Assembly (NCBI RefSeq): GCF_017183135.1
Contig: NZ_JADDXW010000007.1
Span: 62,001-126,000, forward strand
Origin: Aurantimonas marina
Lineage (GTDB): Bacteria > Pseudomonadota > Alphaproteobacteria > Rhizobiales > Rhizobiaceae
Reading direction: 5' to 3'
Length of the DNA: 64,000 nucleotides
Made by a program: the position numbers and the translations under genes
Shown here: positions 18,056 through 27,109 of the stretch, in pieces
Numbering within the stretch: position 1 is the stretch's first letter
Layout: every line of letters starts with the position of its first letter
The notes under the pieces: generated by a model
Told to the model about the DNA's origin: nothing
The model's database searches: none
What the model saw: the letters and a program-made list of their open reading frames with translations, nothing else

Positions 18056-18700
18056 TCAAGAGGACCGGTTCATGGCGTTATTCGCGGCGGGCCGCGCCGG
18101 CCTGGTCAGCCGTTGCGCGTGGTCTCCCGAAACCGGCCGGGCGAGCCCCTCCGCCGAGGGGGTTCCTGTGTGCAGCGAAAACGCCTCCTCCAGCACATAA
18201 GGGCCGCCGCCGACCGAATCCCGCGCCGAATAGAGGCCGAATCGCTTGGCCGGGAACGCCGGAGTACGGAAATCGCCGCGCGTGGCGAGAAAATGCGCGA
18301 CTTCCGTCGGTTTCGGCTGCCGCAACCGTGCCAGCGTCACATGCGGCACGAATTTGCGTTGGTCGGCGGGAAGGCCGAGGCGCTTGCAGATGCGCTCGAT
18401 CTCACCCTGCAGTTCACATAGTTCGGACGATGCCTCGACGCCGGCGTAGATCGAGCGCGGCTTGCGTGTTCCGAATGCCCCCACTCCGCGCAACGCAAGC
18501 GCGAAGGCCGGCCGGTCGACCCGGTCGAGCGAAGCGACGATTTCATCGGCAAGCCGAGGTTCGACATCGCCGATGAAACGCAGGGTCAGATGATAGTTCT
18601 GCGGATCGATCCAGCGGGCCGACGGCAGGCCGCCGCGAAGAAAGGAGAGCGAAAGGGCGATATCCTGGGGGATTTCGAGGGCGGTGAACAGTCGGGGCAT
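18056..18700 (-). CDS. thpR: RNA 2',3'-cyclic phosphodiesterase (2'-5' RNA ligase family)
   Basis: A 2H-phosphoesterase of 214 residues that hydrolyses RNA 2',3'-cyclic phosphates, and in some assays joins 2'-5' ends. Both catalytic HxT motifs are present: H37-L-T39 in NYHLTLRFIGDV and H120-V-T122 in FVPHVTLARLR. The spacing of about 83 residues is normal. I set the start at the ATG at 18700, where AAGGA precedes by about seven bases; an in-frame ATG at 18757 would add an untypical basic leader. It lies upstream of the DUF1232 gene. Confidence 0.94.
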   Translation of the reverse strand: MPRLFTALEIPQDIALSLSFLRGGLPSARWIDPQNYHLTLRFIGDVEPRLADEIVASLDRVDRPAFALALRGVGAFGTRKPRSIYAGVEASSELCELQGEIERICKRLGLPADQRKFVPHVTLARLRQPKPTEVAHFLATRGDFRTPAFPAKRFGLYSARDSVGGGPYVLEEAFSLHTGTPSAEGLARPVSGDHAQRLTRPARPAANNAMNRSS

Positions 18701-18873
18701 CGGATATCCTTCCCTGCGTCGTTGCCGTCGCGAAAAGACTCTCACCTTGCGAGCCATGTTTCAAGGACAGGGCAGCCTTGCATGCCGCCGATCACCGTTG
18801 TTTGCGACGCGATGCACAATTATGTTTGATTCGCGGAGGGCGTCGCTGGGAGGCTGGACAAAGGCTATGATCC

Positions 18874-19566
18874 ATGCCCAACGTCACGGATTTCGTTTCC
18901 GCCAATATTGCCGACGGAGGAAATATCGTTCGCCATGAGCCAGTGGCGGGGGTGATATCCCCGGTTCACGTGCGCCGGCTGCACGCCCATGAAGCTGATC
19001 TCTTCCTTCTTCATCTCCAACGGCTTCCCGGTGAAACCCGGCGCCTGCGCTTCGGTAATTCCGTCAACGACACGTTCCTGGAACGCTATGCCGAGCTGGC
19101 ACTCGGTCCGGACTCGCTGGTGAAGGGCCTGTTCGTCGGTGGCGAGTTGCGCGGTGTCGCGGAATTGCGGTTTCTGACCGGGTCGCGCGATGAAGCCGAA
19201 GGCGCGTTCTCGATCGAGCCGGAATTCCAGGGCCACGGTCATGGGGATCGCCTTTTCGGCCGGCTGGTTGCCGCAGCCCGCAATCGCGGCGTTCGCCGGA
19301 TTTTCCTGACCTGCCTGCGAGAGAATCGCCGCATGCAGGCGATCGCCGCCAAGCACGGCGCTGATCTCAGTTTCATCGCCGGCGACGTGACTGCGGAGAT
19401 CGTGCGGCCTTACGCGGACGCGAAGAGCCTCGCGCGGGAATGGGCGGACGAGAGCGAGGCCTATGTGTTTGCCATGATCGAGGAGCGCGGGCGGCACCTG
19501 CGATTCTTCACCGAGCCGCTGCGGCGTCTGGTGGCGAGCTTTGGTCCGACATCTGCCGCGCACTGA
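18874..19566 (+). CDS. GNAT family N-acetyltransferase
   Basis: A 230-residue protein with an N-terminal extension of about 55 residues and then a GNAT core. The acetyl-CoA binding motif A is visible as FSIEPEFQGHGHGDRLFGRLVAAARNRG (Q/R-x-x-G-x-G/A type: QGHGHG). It is followed by RRIFLTCLRENRRMQAIAAKHG, which is motif B-like. The substrate is unknown. The last 59 bases overlap the 3' end of the convergent tesA gene, so the two transcripts are complementary at their ends. Confidence 0.88.
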   Translation: MPNVTDFVSANIADGGNIVRHEPVAGVISPVHVRRLHAHEADLFLLHLQRLPGETRRLRFGNSVNDTFLERYAELALGPDSLVKGLFVGGELRGVAELRFLTGSRDEAEGAFSIEPEFQGHGHGDRLFGRLVAAARNRGVRRIFLTCLRENRRMQAIAAKHGADLSFIAGDVTAEIVRPYADAKSLAREWADESEAYVFAMIEERGRHLRFFTEPLRRLVASFGPTSAAH

Positions 19567-20212
19567 CGGAATCGAGTGTCTCGCTCACCAAGGGCAGCAT
19601 CTTTTCCACGATCGCGGCGACGCCGTCCTTGTTTGGGTGTATGGCGTCGCCCTGGTTCAGGCCCGGCTGAGCCGCCACCCCATCGAGAAAGAACGGATAG
19701 AACGCGACCTCGTATTTTTCCGCCAGCCTGGCAAAGATCGGATTAAAGGCGGCCGCATAATCCGAGCCCATGTTGGGCGGGGCGATCATGCCGGCGAGGA
19801 TGACGGCCTGGCCGCGTTCGGTCAGCGTCCTCAGGATCTGGTCGAGGTTCTTTTCGGTGATTTCGGGAGCGATACCGCGCAACGCGTCATTGGCACCGAG
19901 TTCGACGATGACGATGTCGGCGTTCTCCGGCACCGACCAGTCGAGCCGGGACAGTCCGCCGCTCGACGTGTCGCCGGAGGCGCCGGCATTGGTCACCTCG
20001 ACGGCGTATCCCCGATCCCGCAAGGCGGCCTGCAGCTGCTCGGGGAACGCCTCGCCGGGGCCGACGCCGTAGCCGGCGACGAGGCTGTCGCCGAATGCGA
20101 CGACATGAAGCGAATTCTGGTGCTCAGCCCCTTGCGCGCCCGAAGCCGACGGCACCGTCAGCCATGACAATAGCGCTAGCGCCGCGAGGATCGGTTGGAA
20201 GCGTTGCATCAT
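19508..20212 (-). CDS. tesA: Arylesterase / acyl-CoA thioesterase I family SGNH hydrolase
   Basis: An exported serine hydrolase of about 234 residues. After a signal peptide (LAALALLSWLTVPSASGAQG) come the SGNH blocks: GDSLVAGYG with the nucleophile serine, the glycine in the NAGASGDTSSGGL block, GANDALRG with the asparagine, and DAIHPNKDG with the catalytic Asp/His. It acts in the periplasm on acyl or aryl esters. I use the ATG at 20212 (the protein starts MMQRF); 20209 is equivalent, and an upstream ATG at 20257 would give a poor signal peptide. It is divergent from the ybbA/ybbP-type ABC genes, the same neighbourhood as tesA in Escherichia coli. Confidence 0.93.
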   Translation of the reverse strand: MMQRFQPILAALALLSWLTVPSASGAQGAEHQNSLHVVAFGDSLVAGYGVGPGEAFPEQLQAALRDRGYAVEVTNAGASGDTSSGGLSRLDWSVPENADIVIVELGANDALRGIAPEITEKNLDQILRTLTERGQAVILAGMIAPPNMGSDYAAAFNPIFARLAEKYEVAFYPFFLDGVAAQPGLNQGDAIHPNKDGVAAIVEKMLPLVSETLDSVSARQMSDQSSPPDAAAAR

Positions 20213-20273
20213 ACACCCATATAGCGCAGGCCCCATACGGGGCGTCCGATCTCGCATATAGGAGCCGGCGGCC

Positions 20274-21011
20274 TTGGCAGAACCAGCGATCCGGTTACGA
20301 AACGTTCATCTCACGCTGGGAAGTGGCCGTAGCGCCGTCCACGTTCTGAAGGATGTCGGCCTTGCCGTCGACCGGGGCGAATCGGTCGGCATCGTCGGTC
20401 CGTCCGGCTCCGGCAAGTCGACGCTTCTGATGGTGGTTGCCGGATTGGAGCGGGCGGATGAGGGCTTCGTCGAAATCGCCGGCCAGTCGCTCGCCGGCCT
20501 CAGCGAGGACGAACTCGCGGCGTTCCGTGGCCGCAATATCGGCATCGTCTTCCAGTCGTTTCACCTGATTCCGAACATGACCGCGCTCGAAAACGTCGCG
20601 GTGCCGCTGGAACTCGCGGGCCATGATGACGCCTTCGAGCGAGCCGAGCGGGAATTGTCCAATGTCGGTTTGGCCGACCGCGTCACCCATTATCCCGGCG
20701 AATTGTCAGGCGGCGAACAGCAGCGCGTCGCGCTGGCACGGGCTCTGGCTCCGCAACCGGCAATTTTGATCGCCGACGAGCCGACCGGCAATCTCGACCA
20801 GGAGACCGGCCGGCAGGTCGCGGATCTGTTGTTCGCCGAATGCGAGCGGCGGGCCATGACGCTCGTCCTCGTGACTCATGATCCGGCGCTGGCGCATCGC
20901 TGCGGCCGCGAGGTCGCTGTCCGCTCGGGCGTCATTCATGACGACCGCGTGACGATGGTCGAGGCCGCCGGCGCGAACTTAGAGCCCGCCTTCGCTGGTG
21001 CCACTGGATGA
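20274..21011 (+). CDS. ABC transporter ATP-binding protein (YbbA/LolD type)
   Basis: A 245-residue ATPase of the MacB/LolD/YbbA subfamily. Walker [10 protein letters not shown] is at residues 42-50. The signature is [15 protein letters not shown], Walker B is [12 protein letters not shown], and the H-loop is VTHDP. It starts at a TTG at 20274 with GGAG about nine bases upstream; no ATG fits the family start. The stop overlaps the permease start as ATGA, so they are one translational unit. Divergence from tesA and the partner type point to the YbbA-YbbP exporter, whose substrate is not established. Confidence 0.93.
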   Translation: MAEPAIRLRNVHLTLGSGRSAVHVLKDVGLAVDRGESVGIVGPSGSGKSTLLMVVAGLERADEGFVEIAGQSLAGLSEDELAAFRGRNIGIVFQSFHLIPNMTALENVAVPLELAGHDDAFERAERELSNVGLADRVTHYPGELSGGEQQRVALARALAPQPAILIADEPTGNLDQETGRQVADLLFAECERRAMTLVLVTHDPALAHRCGREVAVRSGVIHDDRVTMVEAAGANLEPAFAGATG

Positions 21012-23602
21012 GCGCACTCGATACCTCGGCCGGAATTGCCACCACCGCCCGGCCGAAGCCGACGAACGGACGCGGCAACCTGACGCTTGCCCTGCGTTTC
21101 GCGCTGCGCGAGATGCGCGGCGGCCTGTCCGGCTTCTACATCTTCCTTGCCTGCATCACCCTCGGCGTGGCGGCCATCGCCGCAGTGAATTCCGTTGCGA
21201 CGATGATGACCACCGGCATTGCCGAACAGGGGCGCTCGATTCTTGGCGGCGATCTGCGCTTCGCCCTTGTCCAGCGCCAGGCGTCGGCGGAGGAGGCCGC
21301 TTATCTCGCTGGTCTCGGGACGGTCGCCGAAGCGGCGTCGCTGCGCTCCATGGTACGGCTCCTGGACGGCGCCGACCAGTCGCTGGCCGAAGTGAAGGCG
21401 GTGGACGGCGCCTATCCGCTCTACGGGGCAGTCGAAACCCAGCCCGACGCCCCGCTGGACGATCTTCTCGCCAAGCGCGACGGCCGGTTCGGCGCGGTCG
21501 CCGCATCGGAGCTGTATGACCGGCTCGGTATCGAGCCCGGCGAGACCATCAAGCTCGGCGATGCCGAGATCGAATTGCGCGGCATTCTCGAGCGCGAGCC
21601 GGACGTCTTGTCCGGCCGCTTCAACTTTGCGCCGCGGCTGATGCTGTCGCTGGACGGGCTCGCGGCGAGCGGGTTGATCCAGCCTGGAAGCCTCGTCGAA
21701 TACGATTACAAGATCCGTTTGCCGAATGGCGGCGATGCCGCCGGGATCGCGGCGCAGGCGAAAGAGCGCTTTCCCGAATCCGGCTTCAACATTCGCACAT
21801 CGGCAGATGCCGCCCCCTCGCTCCAGCGCAATATCGAGCGCTTCTCGCAGTTTTTGACGCTGGTCGGGCTCACCGCGCTCATCGTCGGCGGGGTAGGCGT
21901 CGCCAATGCGGTCAATGCTTATCTCGATTCCAAGCGGGGCGTGATCGCGACCTTCAAGAGCCTGGGGGCCGGGGGCGGCTTCGTTGTCACGGTCTATCTG
22001 ATCCAGATCATGCTCTTGGCAGGTGTGGGCATTATCCTCGGCCTCGTCCTTGGAGCGATTGCGCCCTTCGCGACCGCCCGTTTCCTCGAAAGCGTCGTCC
22101 CAATAGCGGCCGAGGCGTCCGTCTATCCGGGCGCGCTCGCGCTAGCGGCCGTTTTCGGTGTGCTCACGGCGCTGGCCTTCGCGCTGCTGCCGCTCGGGCG
22201 CACCCGCGACGTTGCCGCGACGGCCCTGTTCCGCGAAGCCGGGGCGACCGGCGGCTACCGGATGCGCTGGGCTTATCTCGGCACGGCGCTCGGTCTTGCC
22301 CTCCTCATTTCCGCGCTGGCGCTGGTGATGGCCGGCGACCGCCGGGTGGCGCTTATCTTCCTCGTGGGCACGGCGGCTGCCTTCGTGATCCTGCGCGGCG
22401 TCGCGATGGCGGTCCAGTGGTTCGCCGCGCTGGCACCGCGGGTCCGCTCGACGCCGCTGCGACTGGCGATCGGCAACATTCACCGGCCGGGCGCGCTGAC
22501 GGGGTCGGTGGTACTGTCGCTCGGCCTCGGCCTGACGCTGCTGGTGACGCTAGCGACCATCGACTACGATCTGCGCCAGGAGATCGGCACGGGAATGGCC
22601 TCGCGGGCGCCCGACTTCTTTTTCGTCGACATTCAGAACGATCAGATCGACGGCTTTCGCCGGACCATCGACACGCTGGCGCCCGGCTCGGCCCTCAATG
22701 CCGCGCCGATGCTGCGGGGCCGGATCACCGCGCTTGATGGCCAGGACGTCTCCACCATGGCGGCCGACCACGAAGGCAGCTGGGTGCTGCATGGCGATCG
22801 AGGCCTGACCTATTCACCGACAATTCCTGAAAATTCCACCCTGACTGAGGGCGAGTGGTGGCCACAGGACTATTCCGGCGAGCCGCTGGTCTCGTTCTCG
22901 GCGGAGGAGGCCGGCGAACTCGGCCTAAAGATCGGCGACACACTGACCGTCAACGTCCTCGGCCGCAACATCACTGCTCGGATCGCGAATTTCCGTGCGG
23001 TGGAATGGGAATCCCTGTCCATCAACTTCGTCATGGTGTTCTCGCCCAACGCTTTCGCAGGCGCCCCCCATTCATGGCTGGCAACGCTGTCGATGCCGCA
23101 GGATGGCGAAGCCGTGGAGAAGGGCCTGATCAACGGCGTCACCAACGCCTATCCGGCGGTGACCACGGTGCGGGTGAAAGAGGCACTCGACGCGGTGAAC
23201 GGCCTGATCGCGCAGCTCGCACTGGCGATCCGGGTCGCCGCGGCCGTAGCGCTGATCGCCTCGGTCCTGGTCCTCTCAGGGGCATTGGCCGCCGGCAATC
23301 GCGGCCGGATCCATGACGCCGTCGTCCTGAAGACGCTCGGCGCGACCCGGCTGACCCTGATTCGCGCCTTCACGACCGAATATATGCTGCTGGGACTTGC
23401 GACGGGTGTCTTCGCGGTCGGGGCGGGCGCTCTCGCGGCGTGGTTCGTCGTCGCGCGGATCATGCAGCTTCCCTATGTTTTCGACTGGACGGTGGCGCTG
23501 ACGACCCTGGCCGTGTCTTTGGTGCTGACGGTCGGCATCGGACTCGCGGGAACATGGCGCGTTCTCGGGCAGAAGGCGGCGCCGGTGCTGCGCAATCTGT
23601 GA
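21008..23602 (+). CDS. FtsX-like ABC transporter permease (YbbP type)
   Basis: A large 864-residue inner-membrane permease with a tandem MacB/FtsX architecture. It has a membrane segment near residues 42-62, a periplasmic domain, three membrane segments (about 290-400), a central pair of membrane segments (about 415-465), a second periplasmic domain with LGLKIGDTLTVNV, and three C-terminal segments. The FtsX core GGVGVANAVNAYLDSKRGVIATFKSLGA appears in the first half, and a matching VVLKTLGATRLTLIRAF in the second. Size and duplicated layout fit YbbP. It is translationally coupled to the ATPase gene by a 4-base overlap. It probably works as a mechanotransmission-type exporter or lipid-handling pump (inference). 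Confidence 0.92.
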   Translation: MSALDTSAGIATTARPKPTNGRGNLTLALRFALREMRGGLSGFYIFLACITLGVAAIAAVNSVATMMTTGIAEQGRSILGGDLRFALVQRQASAEEAAYLAGLGTVAEAASLRSMVRLLDGADQSLAEVKAVDGAYPLYGAVETQPDAPLDDLLAKRDGRFGAVAASELYDRLGIEPGETIKLGDAEIELRGILEREPDVLSGRFNFAPRLMLSLDGLAASGLIQPGSLVEYDYKIRLPNGGDAAGIAAQAKERFPESGFNIRTSADAAPSLQRNIERFSQFLTLVGLTALIVGGVGVANAVNAYLDSKRGVIATFKSLGAGGGFVVTVYLIQIMLLAGVGIILGLVLGAIAPFATARFLESVVPIAAEASVYPGALALAAVFGVLTALAFALLPLGRTRDVAATALFREAGATGGYRMRWAYLGTALGLALLISALALVMAGDRRVALIFLVGTAAAFVILRGVAMAVQWFAALAPRVRSTPLRLAIGNIHRPGALTGSVVLSLGLGLTLLVTLATIDYDLRQEIGTGMASRAPDFFFVDIQNDQIDGFRRTIDTLAPGSALNAAPMLRGRITALDGQDVSTMAADHEGSWVLHGDRGLTYSPTIPENSTLTEGEWWPQDYSGEPLVSFSAEEAGELGLKIGDTLTVNVLGRNITARIANFRAVEWESLSINFVMVFSPNAFAGAPHSWLATLSMPQDGEAVEKGLINGVTNAYPAVTTVRVKEALDAVNGLIAQLALAIRVAAAVALIASVLVLSGALAAGNRGRIHDAVVLKTLGATRLTLIRAFTTEYMLLGLATGVFAVGAGALAAWFVVARIMQLPYVFDWTVALTTLAVSLVLTVGIGLAGTWRVLGQKAAPVLRNL

Positions 23603-23834
23603 CGGGAGCGGCGTGAGCCGCCTCGCGCCGAGATCCCGGGGGATGAATTTACACAAAATTAACCCTCATCGGGCGGCATTTTGTCGTTCCGGGCCGGCGG
23701 AGGCTTGTGCGCGAAGGCCACGATCCGCATATTATACGCAGGATCGCTGGGCGTCTCGCCAGCGGCGCCTCTTCGTGCCGACTGAAACCGTCGCACGGGG
23801 ACACCGGACGGGACACGCAGAAAGGAATTCTTCC

Positions 23835-24605
23835 ATGGCGGAATATCGGAACGCCGGCGCACGCACAGTGCCAGCAGCCGGTACAAGAGCGGACATCGAC
23901 CAGGGCCTCCGCTCCTATATGCTGAAGGTCTACAACCTGATGGCGGGTGGCCTTGCTCTCACCGGCGTTGCGGCCTATGTGCTGTACTCGCTCTCGGTGA
24001 CGGGCGAGGCGACGGCCTATCAGGTCCGGCCCGACCTTTATCTGACAGAACTCGGCTATACGGTCTTCATGTCGCCGCTGAAATGGGTGCTGATGCTAGC
24101 GCCGCTGGCGATGGTCTTCTTCTTGTCCTTCCGCGTTCACAAGATGAGCGTCCAGGCTGCGCAAGCGACCTTCTGGACCTATGCCGCGATGGTCGGTCTG
24201 TCGCTTTCGACGATCTTCCTCGTCTACACGCAGGAATCCATCACCCAGGTGTTCTTCATCACCGCAGCCTCCTTCGGCGCGCTGTCGCTATGGGGCTACA
24301 CCACCAAGCGCGACATTTCGGGCTGGGGTTCGTTCCTGTTCATGGGCGTGATCGGCATCGTCATCGCGATGGTCGTCAACATCTTCCTCGCCTCGCCGGC
24401 GCTGCAGTTCGCCATCTCGGCGATCGGCGTCCTGGTGTTCGCGGGCCTCACCGCCTACGACACCCAGCAGATCAAGGAAATGTACTATGAGGGCGACGGC
24501 TCGGCGGTGATGGGCCGCAAGGCGGTCATGGGCGCGTTGCGCCTCTATCTCGACTTCCTCAACATGTTCCTGTTCCTGCTGCAGCTGTTCGGCAATCGCA
24601 ACTAA
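23835..24605 (+). CDS. Bax inhibitor-1/YccA family membrane protein
   Basis: A 256-residue inner-membrane protein with seven hydrophobic segments and an N-terminal cytoplasmic stretch. The family signatures include TAYDTQQIKEMYYEG and ALRLYLDFLNMFLFLLQLFG near the C-terminus. Bacterial relatives leak protons or calcium and some interact with FtsH, but the physiological role is unclear. The start is the ATG at 23835, with AAAGGA about nine bases upstream. The region 23613-23834 before it reads open but has no family match. A strong terminator follows 25 bases after the stop, so the gene is probably monocistronic. Confidence 0.94.
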   Translation: MAEYRNAGARTVPAAGTRADIDQGLRSYMLKVYNLMAGGLALTGVAAYVLYSLSVTGEATAYQVRPDLYLTELGYTVFMSPLKWVLMLAPLAMVFFLSFRVHKMSVQAAQATFWTYAAMVGLSLSTIFLVYTQESITQVFFITAASFGALSLWGYTTKRDISGWGSFLFMGVIGIVIAMVVNIFLASPALQFAISAIGVLVFAGLTAYDTQQIKEMYYEGDGSAVMGRKAVMGALRLYLDFLNMFLFLLQLFGNRN

Positions 24606-24629
24606 ACGTCAGGGTGGAACCGAAGATTC

Positions 24630-24654
24630 AGGGCGGCTCGCGGGCCGCCCTTTT
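24630..24654 (+). terminator. Rho-independent terminator of the Bax-inhibitor-1 gene
   Basis: AGGGCGGC (24630-24637) and GCCGCCCT (24644-24651) form an 8-base-pair perfect stem with a six-base loop. The stem runs straight into TTTT. It lies 25 bases after the BI-1 stop codon and before the next same-strand gene. Confidence 0.85.
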
Positions 24655-24710
24655 CATGTGTCGCCACGTCTGCGACACGAGCGCAGCAACTTTTTCCGGG
24701 CCAGCTTGCC

Positions 24711-25274
24711 ATGAGCGCTCATACGATCCGACCAGCCAGCATCGATGACGTCCGCGCGATCCGATCGATATACGAGGACGCGGTGCTGCATGGCACCGGG
24801 ACCTTCGAAATCGTGCCGCCGGACGAGGCGGAAATGGCGGTGCGCTTCACCGCGATAACCGGTCAGGGCTATCCCTTCATCGTCGCCGAGGACGCCGACG
24901 GCGTCGTCTTGGGCTACGCCTATGCCAATGCGTTCCGTGCCAGACCCGCTTATCGCTGGTCAGTGGAGGATTCGGTCTACATCGCGCCGACCGCCAGGGG
25001 GCAGGGTGTCGGCGGCGATCTATTGACCCGCCTCATGGAGATTGCCGCCGAGAGCGGATTTCGCCAGATGATTGCCGTCATCGGTGACTCCGGCAACGCG
25101 CCGTCCGTCAGACTGCATAAGCGGGCCGGCTTCCGCATGATCGGTGTCTTCCAGCAGTCCGGTTTCAAATTCGATCGCTGGATCGACACGGTGCTGATGC
25201 AGATGCCGCTCGGCGCCGGCGGTTCGACGCTGCCCGACGAAACGCGCTATCCGGGTACATTATATGACCGATAG
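24711..25274 (+). CDS. Pat/MnaT-type GNAT N-acetyltransferase
   Basis: A 187-residue acetyltransferase of the phosphinothricin/methionine-sulfone group. Characteristic blocks are IRPASIDDVRAIRSIYEDAVLHGTGTFEIVPP, then VEDSVYIAPTARGQGVGGDLLTRL with the acetyl-CoA loop RGQGVG, and GDSGNAPSVRLHKRAGF. The end SGFKFDRWIDTVLMQ is diagnostic of the family. Members acetylate amino-acid analogues such as phosphinothricin or methionine sulfone and sulfoximine, so a detoxification or amino-acid N-acylation role is likely. It is convergent with the YihY gene. Confidence 0.93.
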   Translation: MSAHTIRPASIDDVRAIRSIYEDAVLHGTGTFEIVPPDEAEMAVRFTAITGQGYPFIVAEDADGVVLGYAYANAFRARPAYRWSVEDSVYIAPTARGQGVGGDLLTRLMEIAAESGFRQMIAVIGDSGNAPSVRLHKRAGFRMIGVFQQSGFKFDRWIDTVLMQMPLGAGGSTLPDETRYPGTLYDR

Positions 25275-25288
25275 CGCATTCGTCAGGT

Positions 25289-26431
25289 CTACGGTCCACC
25301 TCGCTCCGACCGGCGCTTGAGAAAGGTCAGCAGGAGCGCGGCGGGCAGCGCCACAGCAAGCTTGCCGACCGATAATCCCTCGCGCCGTCTTCGGGCCTCG
25401 GGGCTTTCCTCGCCTTGCACCCGTCCTGCGCGCCGGCGACCGGCGGAGTGGGAGCCGGACGGCCCTCCCGCCACCTGGTCGGCCATCACCGCGCCACGCT
25501 GACCCAGCGGCTGTGGCGCGCCGGTCGTCGTGTCTCGCGCCGTCTGATGCTCCAATTCCGAATTCAATTCGCCGCCGACGATCAGAATGGTCATCGTCAT
25601 CCAGATCCAGGTCATGAAGCCGATCAGCGCCCCGAGGGAGCCGTAGGTCGCATCGTAGGAGCCGAAATTCGCGGTATACCAGGAGAACAGCAGCGAAACG
25701 ATCGCGGTGACCACGAGAGTCAGGATGGCGCCGGGTGTGATCCACCGCCATTTCGCATTCGCCCGGGAGGGACCCCAACGATAGAGCGCGGCGATGCCAA
25801 GCGACAGAGCGAGGATGGCCATGAGCAAGCTGACACCTGAGATCAGCCATTCCAATCCCTTGCCGAGCCCGAGATAGCCGAGCAGGATCGGCAGGACCAC
25901 GACCAGACCGATGAGCAGCAGTGCGGCAACGATCAGGCAGAGGGTGAAGGCGAGGGAGACCGCGTTCAGCCTGATGAAGGAGCGGGCCTCGCGTTCGTCA
26001 TAAGCGACGTTCATCGCCTCAAACAGCGACTTGACACCGGCGTTGGCGCTCCAGAGCGAGATCGCGAGCGAGAGGACCAAGGAGAATCCGAGCGTCGTCT
26101 GGTCCTTTGAGGCGAGACGCTGCAGTTGGGACCTCACCATCTCCATCCCGCCGCCGGGAACGAACGCGCTCAATTGTGCCAGATGGTCGCCGACTGTCGC
26201 GGGATTGGCGAAAAGACCGTAGAGCGACACAAAAGCCGCAAGGCCCGGAACCATGGCGAGCAGCAGGTAATAGGTCACGCCGGCGGCGACCAAGGTGACG
26301 CGATCGTCGCCGATCTCCTCGTAGACACGCCATAAAGTGCTCTTCCAGCCGGTACCGGGAATTTCACTGGGCCCGTCGGCATGCCGACCTTCACCTCGGG
26401 ACTCTCCCCGCTCTGTTTCGGTTCTGCTCAT
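25289..26431 (-). CDS. YihY/virulence factor BrkB family membrane protein
   Basis: A 380-residue inner-membrane protein with six hydrophobic segments in a YihY/BrkB arrangement. VTLVAAGVTYYLLLAMVPGLAAFVSLYGLF is the N-terminal signature, and YGSLGALIGFMTWIWMTMTILIVGGELNSELEHQ is the C-terminal one. The name ribonuclease BN was once attached to this family by mistake; there is no nuclease motif. The C-terminal 90 residues are polar and basic, then end in a seventh hydrophobic stretch (VGKLAVALPAALLLTFL), which is unusual. The function is unknown. Confidence 0.92.
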   Translation of the reverse strand: MSRTETERGESRGEGRHADGPSEIPGTGWKSTLWRVYEEIGDDRVTLVAAGVTYYLLLAMVPGLAAFVSLYGLFANPATVGDHLAQLSAFVPGGGMEMVRSQLQRLASKDQTTLGFSLVLSLAISLWSANAGVKSLFEAMNVAYDEREARSFIRLNAVSLAFTLCLIVAALLLIGLVVVLPILLGYLGLGKGLEWLISGVSLLMAILALSLGIAALYRWGPSRANAKWRWITPGAILTLVVTAIVSLLFSWYTANFGSYDATYGSLGALIGFMTWIWMTMTILIVGGELNSELEHQTARDTTTGAPQPLGQRGAVMADQVAGGPSGSHSAGRRRAGRVQGEESPEARRRREGLSVGKLAVALPAALLLTFLKRRSERGGP

Positions 26432-26565
26432 TCGCCCTCACGCGTTCCGGTTCTGCAGCAACGCCGGGACCGAGGCGGCGATCCCCTCCGTAAGCGGCAA
26501 GCGGAATAAAGTTCCGTAGCCGGCGATGGAATCGACCGTCCGAACCGTCCCCGCGGTGGACGGCA

Positions 26566-26943
26566 TCAACCGTTCTCCGCCAGCTTCAGGCCCTTGTCGA
26601 AGACACGCAGAACGGCGGTCAGGTCATGGCCGCGCTTCATCACGAGGCCGCCGGCGGCGACGACCTGGTAGGCGCCCTGCTTGCGGGTGAGCTTGGGGGT
26701 TTTTTCCACTCGATAGAGCGGCATCTCGCTGGCCCGGCGAAACACAGAAAACACCGCCCGATCCTTCAACGTGTCGATCGCGTAGTCCCGCCATTCGCCG
26801 GCGGCGACCATGCGTCCGTAGATTTTGAGGATCTCGGACAGCTCCCGCCGGTCGAAGGACACGATGGCAAAACAGTTGGAATTCGGTCGGGGGAAGACGA
26901 GGAGATTGGTCGCGGCGTCTCCATTCGATCCGAAATCCGTCAA
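26566..26943 (-). CDS. DUF2794 family protein
   Basis: A cytoplasmic protein of about 125 residues with no known function. The conserved core reads VSFDRRELSEILKIYGRMVAAGEWRDYAID, followed by LKDRAVFSVFRRASEMPLYRVEK and KQGAYQVVAAGGLVMKRGHDL, which is the alphaproteobacterial DUF2794 signature. No ATG lies at the right place. I choose the TTG at 26943, because GAGGGG lies just upstream and the resulting start M-T-D-F-G resembles homologues. An in-frame ATG at 27165 would add 74 arginine/tryptophan-rich residues that look like antisense noise and would overlap the DUF1223 gene. The two genes are probably co-transcribed. Confidence 0.82.
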   Translation of the reverse strand: MTDFGSNGDAATNLLVFPRPNSNCFAIVSFDRRELSEILKIYGRMVAAGEWRDYAIDTLKDRAVFSVFRRASEMPLYRVEKTPKLTRKQGAYQVVAAGGLVMKRGHDLTAVLRVFDKGLKLAENG

Positions 26944-27109
26944 GACCGCCCCTCGTCCGATGTATTGCCGCGGACAAAGCCGCAACTCTTGGGCATGGTG
27001 GCATGAAAACGGGCCACGGGCAAAACCGTTCTGGCTGGTGACGACGTGGAATGTCCATCTGGCGGAAAAAGCCGGCCAGGTGGCTGACCAGCCGCGACGC
27101 GACTGGCGG

